This document shows positions 60,197 to 64,000 of a stretch of 64,000 nucleotides of DNA, in pieces. The position numbers and the translations under genes are program-made. Position 1 is the stretch's first letter. Each line of letters begins with the position of its first letter. The notes beneath the pieces are model-generated. The model saw nothing but the letters and a program-made list of their open reading frames with translations. It ran no database searches and was not told where the DNA came from. Origin of the DNA: DASUNQ01 sp044866775 (GTDB lineage: Bacteria > Acidobacteriota > Thermoanaerobaculia > Multivoradales > UBA5704); assembly GCA_044866775.1 (NCBI GenBank), contig JBIOUG010000083.1, forward strand, positions 1 through 64,000, in the 5' to 3' direction.

Positions 60197-61469
60197 CGCT
60201 CTCGAACACGATGGTTGTCTCTCCGATGGCGATCCGGTCGAGCGGCGCGAGCAGGACGCTTTGCGCGGGCGCGCCGTTGACCCGCGTGCCGAAGCTGCTG
60301 CCGAGGTCCGAGAGGCGGTAGCCCTCGGGGGTCCACTCGATGCGCAGGTGCTCCTTGCTGGCATTGGGGTCGGTGAGCGGCAGCGAGCAGGCGCGCGAGC
60401 GGCCGAGGGTGGCCGGCGTGCCATCCAGCTCGAGCGTGCGGCCGCGGTCCGGCCCCTCGGCGACGAAGAGGCGCGCCGGCGGCGGTCCCAGGTTCTCGCC
60501 CGCCGCCCGCGCCCGCGCCCGCGGCGGGAGCTCCAGCGTGCGGATGGGGAAGGGGATGACGATGCCCTCACGCTTGAACTCCTCCCAGATGCGCACCCGC
60601 AGGTCGCTCGCGATGCGCGGCGCCTGCGCGATGTCCTCGATCCACACCCGCAGCTCGTAGGTCGCGGCGCTGTCGTCGAAGCGGATGAGGTAGACCTCGG
60701 GACTCGGCTTCTCGAGCGCCCCGGGGACGCCCCCGACGCACTCGAGCAGCGCCCGCCGCACGCGGTAGGGCGGCGTCTTGTAGTGCACGCCGACGTAGAT
60801 GCGCTCGAGGTGCATGGGGTGAGGGTAGAAGTAGTTGAGGACCCGCTCCTCGGAGATCTTGCTGTTGGGGATGACCACGTTGTCGTTGTCGCGCGTCCGC
60901 AGGTGCGTCGTGCGCCAGGTGATCGCCACCACGCGTCCCTCGACGTCGCCCACCTTGATCCAGTCGTTGATGCGGAACGGGCGCTCGAGGCTGATCACCA
61001 GGCCGGCGAAGAAGTTGCCGAGGATGGGCTGCAGCGCGAGGCCGAGGACGAGCGAGGTGACGGCGGTCGAGGCGAGGAGCGGCGCGAGATCGAGGTCGGG
61101 GAAGGAGAGGGTGAGGGTCACCAACCCGGTGACGACGTAGACCAGCCCCATCGCCACCGCCGGCAGCAGCGGCGGCAGGCGCAGGCCGCGGCGGCCGTGC
61201 AGGTGGACGTCGAAGAGCAGCAGCCCGAGGACGCGCAGCACGGTGACGCAGACCAGGAAGACCAGCCCCCAGGCGAGGACCCGCTCGCCGCTCTCCGTCT
61301 TGCCGGCCGGGAAGAGCGTGAAGGCGCGCACCCCGGCCACCGCCGCCCCGACGTAGAGCGGGAAGGCGAGCTGGCGGACGAGGAACGACCAGCGCTGGAG
61401 CTGCAGCAGCAGCCAGACGAGGACGGCCGCGACCGCGAGGCCGGTGAGCGTGGCGACGGCTAGGTTCAT
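60186..61469 (-). CDS. MscS-family mechanosensitive channel with C-terminal FHA domain
   Basis: A 427-residue protein. The N-terminal 160 residues hold several TMs. The MscS pore and beta domain follow (GLVISLERPFRINDWIKVGD, then WRTTHLRTRDNDNVVIPNSKI), ending about residue 320. A canonical FHA domain occupies about 335-420: the TLGRSRACSL Gly-Arg, SKEHL Ser-x-x-His, and GTRVNG motifs. FHA domains bind phospho-threonine, so channel activity or localisation may respond to a kinase such as the next gene's product. It is the first gene of the minus-strand cell-wall operon. Confidence 0.9.
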   Translation of the reverse strand: MNLAVATLTGLAVAAVLVWLLLQLQRWSFLVRQLAFPLYVGAAVAGVRAFTLFPAGKTESGERVLAWGLVFLVCVTVLRVLGLLLFDVHLHGRRGLRLPPLLPAVAMGLVYVVTGLVTLTLSFPDLDLAPLLASTAVTSLVLGLALQPILGNFFAGLVISLERPFRINDWIKVGDVEGRVVAITWRTTHLRTRDNDNVVIPNSKISEERVLNYFYPHPMHLERIYVGVHYKTPPYRVRRALLECVGGVPGALEKPSPEVYLIRFDDSAATYELRVWIEDIAQAPRIASDLRVRIWEEFKREGIVIPFPIRTLELPPRARARAAGENLGPPPARLFVAEGPDRGRTLELDGTPATLGRSRACSLPLTDPNASKEHLRIEWTPEGYRLSDLGSSFGTRVNGAPAQSVLLAPLDRIAIGETTIVFESDAH

Positions 61470-61545
61470 CCCGGGAGCGGTGAAGCTGCCGGCGATTTTA
61501 GCTTGGATGGATCGGGAGTGCAGAGGCGCGGGTCGGAGGAGGCAA

Positions 61546-61573
61546 GGTGGGGCCACGCCGCGGTGGCCCCACC
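61546..61573 (-). terminator. Strong hairpin after the Cys-rich gene pair
   Basis: An 11-bp perfect stem (GGTGGGGCCAC with GTGGCCCCACC) and a 6-nt loop lies 8 bp downstream of the 61581 stop on the minus strand. There is no T-tract, so it is a hairpin that may end or stabilise the transcript rather than a classic terminator. It separates the Cys-rich genes from the MscS-FHA operon. Confidence 0.55.
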
Positions 61574-61580
61574 CCGCGGC

Positions 61581-61937
61581 TCAGCAGCAGGTGATGCCGG
61601 GGCCGCAGTTGCCGCCCGGGCCGCAGTCGGCGTCGGTCTCGCACGGATAGCCGCAACTGCAGACGCAGGTCCGCAGCTTGAACGGCGGCGGCGGCTTCAG
61701 AAAGATCGGCTCGGGAACCTGCGGCGGCACGGCCGGCGTGACCGCCGCGTTCGCCTCGTCGCCCAGTGGTGCGAGCGCGAACGCCAGACCGCAACCGGTG
61801 TCGTCGGGCGCCGGCGCCTGGGCGACGGCGGGAAGGGGTGCCGGCTGAGCAGCCGGCACGCCGGCGTGCGCCGGCAGAGCGCCGGGGGCCAGCAACGCCA
61901 GCGTCGGCAGAATCCAGCGCAGTGCTCTCTTGGTCAT
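61581..61937 (-). CDS. Small secreted Cys-rich protein (copy 1)
   Basis: A 118-residue protein with a typical Sec signal peptide (basic MTKRALR, hydrophobic core, AHA cleavage at about residue 25). A Pro/Ala-rich middle leads to a Cys-dense C-terminus (TCVCSCGYPCETDADCGPGG, then ITCC) with nine Cys in the last 30 residues. The pattern matches no family I can name; it could bind metal or be a disulfide-stabilised peptide. It is paralogous to the next gene. Confidence 0.7.
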   Translation of the reverse strand: MTKRALRWILPTLALLAPGALPAHAGVPAAQPAPLPAVAQAPAPDDTGCGLAFALAPLGDEANAAVTPAVPPQVPEPIFLKPPPPFKLRTCVCSCGYPCETDADCGPGGNCGPGITCC

Positions 61938-61983
61938 GGTTGCTCCTTCTCAGGTAGTTCGAGGTGCCCGGATCGTCTTGGCC

Positions 61984-62343
61984 TCAACAGCAGGTGATGC
62001 CGCCCCGGCAGAGCCCTCCCGGGCCGCAGTCCGCGTCCGTCTTGCAGGGGAAGCCGCAGCTACAGCGGCAGGTGCGGCCGCCGAGGAAGATCGGCTCGGC
62101 CGGCTCGCTGCTCGCGGGCGGGGTCGCGGGGCACGCCGCGGCGGTGGGCGTCGCGGCCACGGTGGGGTCCTCGAGCGCCAGCTCGAGGGCCAGACCGCAG
62201 CCCGTCCCGAGCGGTGACGGCGCCTGCTGCACGGCCGGCACGGGGAGCTGGCTGGCCGCCTCCTCGGCGAAGGCGGGCAAGGCGGCGAGGGCCGCGAGCA
62301 GGACGAGGGCGGGAACCGCCCAGGCGATCGGTCTTTTCGACAT
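61984..62343 (-). CDS. Small secreted Cys-rich protein (copy 2)
   Basis: A 119-residue paralogue of the 61581-61937 product. The start MSKRPIAW gives a clean signal peptide with AFA cleavage near residue 26; the longer upstream frame is not used. The C-terminal Cys array is nearly identical (CRCSCGFPCKTDADCGPGG, then ITCC). The two genes lie head to tail 46 bp apart, consistent with tandem duplication. The divergent 255-bp region to the RNase H gene shows no clear promoter to the eye. Confidence 0.7.
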   Translation of the reverse strand: MSKRPIAWAVPALVLLAALAALPAFAEEAASQLPVPAVQQAPSPLGTGCGLALELALEDPTVAATPTAAACPATPPASSEPAEPIFLGGRTCRCSCGFPCKTDADCGPGGLCRGGITCC

Positions 62344-62598
62344 GGCTTCTCCTCTCTGTCGGTGACGGGTGGGAGCCCGCACCCGCACGATGCGAGTCCC
62401 TTCACTTGACTAGGTGCGTGCCGCCCTCCGGCCGTGGACCGCGCGTCGAGCCGAGGGCGCCGGTGGCGGACGCTGCGGAAGCGCGGCGCGTGAAGCCGGG
62501 CTGCTAGGATGCTGCACCACACAAGGACCAGCCATCACGTTTACCCCAGCCGCCCGTCTTTTCTCCCACCCGGCTCCTTTTCTTTTCCTGCGCACGCC

Positions 62599-63549
62599 AT
62601 GACCGACCCCGTGGAACCCCTGCCGTCGGTCACCATCTACACCGACGGCGGCGCCGACCCGAACCCCGGGCCCGGCGGCTGGGGGGCGGTGCTCATCCAT
62701 CCCGCGAGCGGCCAGATCACCGAGCTCTCCGGGGGCGAGCCGCACACCACCAACAACCGCATGGAGCTGACGGCGGCGATCCGGGCGCTCGAGGCGCTGA
62801 AGCAGCGCTGCCGCGTCCACATGGTCACCGACTCGCAGTACCTCCGCCTGGGCGTGACCCGCTGGCTCGCAGACTGGGTGGCGCGCGGCTGGCGGCGGCG
62901 GGTGGGGGAGGTGCAGAACCTCGACCTCTGGCAGCGCCTCGACGAGCTGGCGCGCGGGCAAGACCTCTCCTGGGCCTGGGTCAAAGGGCATTCGGGCGAT
63001 CCGCACAACGAGCGCGCCGACCGGCTGGCGACGGCCGCCATTCGCGCGCAGCGGGAGGCCCTCGGCCTCGCCGGCGCCGCGACCGCGCCCGAGCCGCGCA
63101 CCGAGGTCCTCCTCAAGGTGTCGGGGGGTGGCGGGCGCGGCGTCTGGGCGGCCCTGGTGCGGCGGCCTGCTCGCGCGGGAGAGGAGGCCGGCTCCGAGCC
63201 GGCGCCCGAGGACGAGGTGCTGCGCGGGACGGCCCCGGCCCTCTCCGCCAACCAGCTCGACCTCCTCGCCGCCACTGCGGTGTTGGAGCGATTGCCGCCC
63301 GGCGAGCCGGTCGCGGTCTACACCGGCTCCGACTACCTGCGCCACGGCGCCTCGCGCTGGCTCCCAGGCTGGCGGCGGCGAGGCTGGAAGACGCAGGAGG
63401 GGAAGCGGGTGGCGAACCGCGAGCTCTGGGAGCGGCTGGAGGCCGCGGCCGCCGCGCACGCCGTCGAGTGGCCGGAGCCCGGCGAGGCGGAGCTCCGCGA
63501 GCTGGCGCGCCTCGGCAAGCTCCTGCGCGGCGCCGCTCCCGCCGGCTGA
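62599..63549 (+). CDS. rnhA: RNase HI with a second, degenerate RNase H-like domain
   Basis: A 316-residue protein. The first domain (about 10-155) is a canonical RNase HI: YTDGGADPNPGPGGWG, NNRMEL, VTDSQYL and KGHSGDPHNERAD supply the D-E-D-D active site and the catalytic His. It cleaves RNA in RNA-DNA hybrids. The second half repeats the domain in decayed form: VYTGSDYLRHGASRWLPGWR aligns with VTDSQYLRLGVTRWLADWV, and SANQLDLLA with TNNRMELTA, but the Asp in the first is lost. It may be a substrate-binding or structural lobe. The start at 62599 fits the family better than upstream codons. Confidence 0.9.
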   Translation: MTDPVEPLPSVTIYTDGGADPNPGPGGWGAVLIHPASGQITELSGGEPHTTNNRMELTAAIRALEALKQRCRVHMVTDSQYLRLGVTRWLADWVARGWRRRVGEVQNLDLWQRLDELARGQDLSWAWVKGHSGDPHNERADRLATAAIRAQREALGLAGAATAPEPRTEVLLKVSGGGGRGVWAALVRRPARAGEEAGSEPAPEDEVLRGTAPALSANQLDLLAATAVLERLPPGEPVAVYTGSDYLRHGASRWLPGWRRRGWKTQEGKRVANRELWERLEAAAAAHAVEWPEPGEAELRELARLGKLLRGAAPAG

Positions 63550-63717
63550 GAGCCACGGGCCGGCCACCCGTACCTCACGCCGTAGCCTGGAACGGCCCTT
63601 GCAAACCTCACCGCGCCGAGAGAGACACCCACCCCCAGCTCCCGCCCATCCAGTCGCGTAGTCGAGCTGCATCGGCGGGCGGTGGGCGCGGGCGGGCCGT
63701 GAGGAAAGGAGGACGGG

Positions 63718-63993
63718 ATGAAGTCGAAGACGCTACGAGTGCTGATGCTGTTGCTGCTGCTCTCCGCCACCTTCACCTCCACCGCCTGCCGCGTGCGGCA
63801 GACCGAGGAGGGCGAGCTGCCGGAGGTCGACGTCGACGTTGACGTCTCGGCGAAGGAGGGCGAGCTTCCCGAGTACGACGTCGATGCCGCCGACGTCGAC
63901 GTCAACAAGAAGGAGGTCACCGTGACCGTCCCGGACGTCGACATCAAGATGCCGCCCGAGGAGACCACGGAGCCGCCGCCACAGAATCGGTAG
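63718..63993 (+). CDS. Small exported Asp/Val-rich protein, possible lipoprotein
   Basis: A 91-residue protein with a strong AAAGGAGG site 8 nt before the ATG. A signal sequence (MKSKTLRVLMLLLLLSATFT) ends at STAC, a non-standard lipobox with Cys24 as possible lipidation site. The mature part repeats an acidic pattern: EGELPEVDVDVDV and EGELPEYDVDAADVDV, then DVDIKMP and a Pro-rich tail. It may be an acidic, metal-binding or unstructured periplasmic protein. No family is recognised. The 168 bp upstream of the gene show no clear element. Confidence 0.7.
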   Translation: MKSKTLRVLMLLLLLSATFTSTACRVRQTEEGELPEVDVDVDVSAKEGELPEYDVDAADVDVNKKEVTVTVPDVDIKMPPEETTEPPPQNR

Positions 63994-64000
63994 TCACCGG

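Noticed and set aside
1..64000. rRNA, tRNA, riboswitch or origin of replication
   Set aside because: None was recognised on reading both strands. Small structured RNAs cannot be excluded without a covariance-model search.

Overview
The window is high-GC DNA from a Gram-negative bacterium. An LpxC (lipid A synthesis) domain, a sigma-54 activator with a matching promoter, and an ADOP/MacB-type orphan permease together suggest Acidobacteriota, perhaps Thermoanaerobaculia. That placement is inference; no rRNA or tRNA is present to test it.

Layout. (1) 1-3.4 kb: an IS110-family transposase, a response-regulator/LpxC fusion gene, and a RelE/ParE-like toxin-antitoxin pair. (2) 3.5-31.5 kb, all on the minus strand: a complete extracellular contractile injection system (eCIS, phage-tail-like). 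In transcription order it encodes a small winged-helix-like protein, a carboxypeptidase-regulatory-like protein, a small protein, sheath, tube, a tail-assembly chaperone pair joined by a probable -1 frameshift, second sheath, second tube, DUF4255 cap, AAA+ ATPase, a Pro/Ala-rich protein, LysM protein, gpD-type hub, gp5/VgrG-type spike, PAAR tip, gp25, two J-type baseplate proteins, a beta-propeller/gpI protein, a collagen-like protein, and a 1331-residue cargo with an HNH-like C-terminus. A near-perfect sigma-54 promoter lies in front of the first gene, and a sigma-54 activator gene lies just beyond it. (3) 32.8-38.2 kb: an SDR oxidoreductase, a frameshifted ADOP permease with a strong terminator, and a GGDEF/EAL protein. 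(4) 38.4-53.6 kb: a 15 kb island. It opens with a truncated carboxymuconolactone-decarboxylase gene, then a tightly overlapping seven-gene operon: a zinc-ribbon GTPase, proteins A1, B1, A2 and B2 (a duplicated pair resembling GTPase-associated protein 1), a second GTPase, and a membrane-anchored repeat protein. The A proteins have one membrane span and a peptidoglycan-binding-like C-terminus. Two near-identical 25-bp sequences flank the island in inverted orientation. (5) 53.6-61.5 kb, minus strand and convergent with the island: an overlapping operon of MscS-FHA, a Ser/Thr kinase-like protein, a small membrane protein, an FHA-like/FtsW-RodA protein and a penicillin-binding transpeptidase. This recalls the actinobacterial rodA-pbpA-pkn-fha locus. 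(6) 61.6-64 kb: two paralogous Cys-rich secreted proteins, a tandem-domain RNase HI and a small Asp/Val-rich exported protein.

How the parts may work together. The eCIS is a single transcription unit under dedicated sigma-54 control and delivers a modular toxin. The GTPase/GAP1-like operon looks like a membrane-spanning NTP-dependent assembly that could link the cell wall to cytosolic GTPases. Its neighbour is a phospho-regulated peptidoglycan synthesis operon, so a shared cell-envelope theme is possible. No function has been shown for the GTPase operon here; it is the best candidate for an undescribed system in this window.
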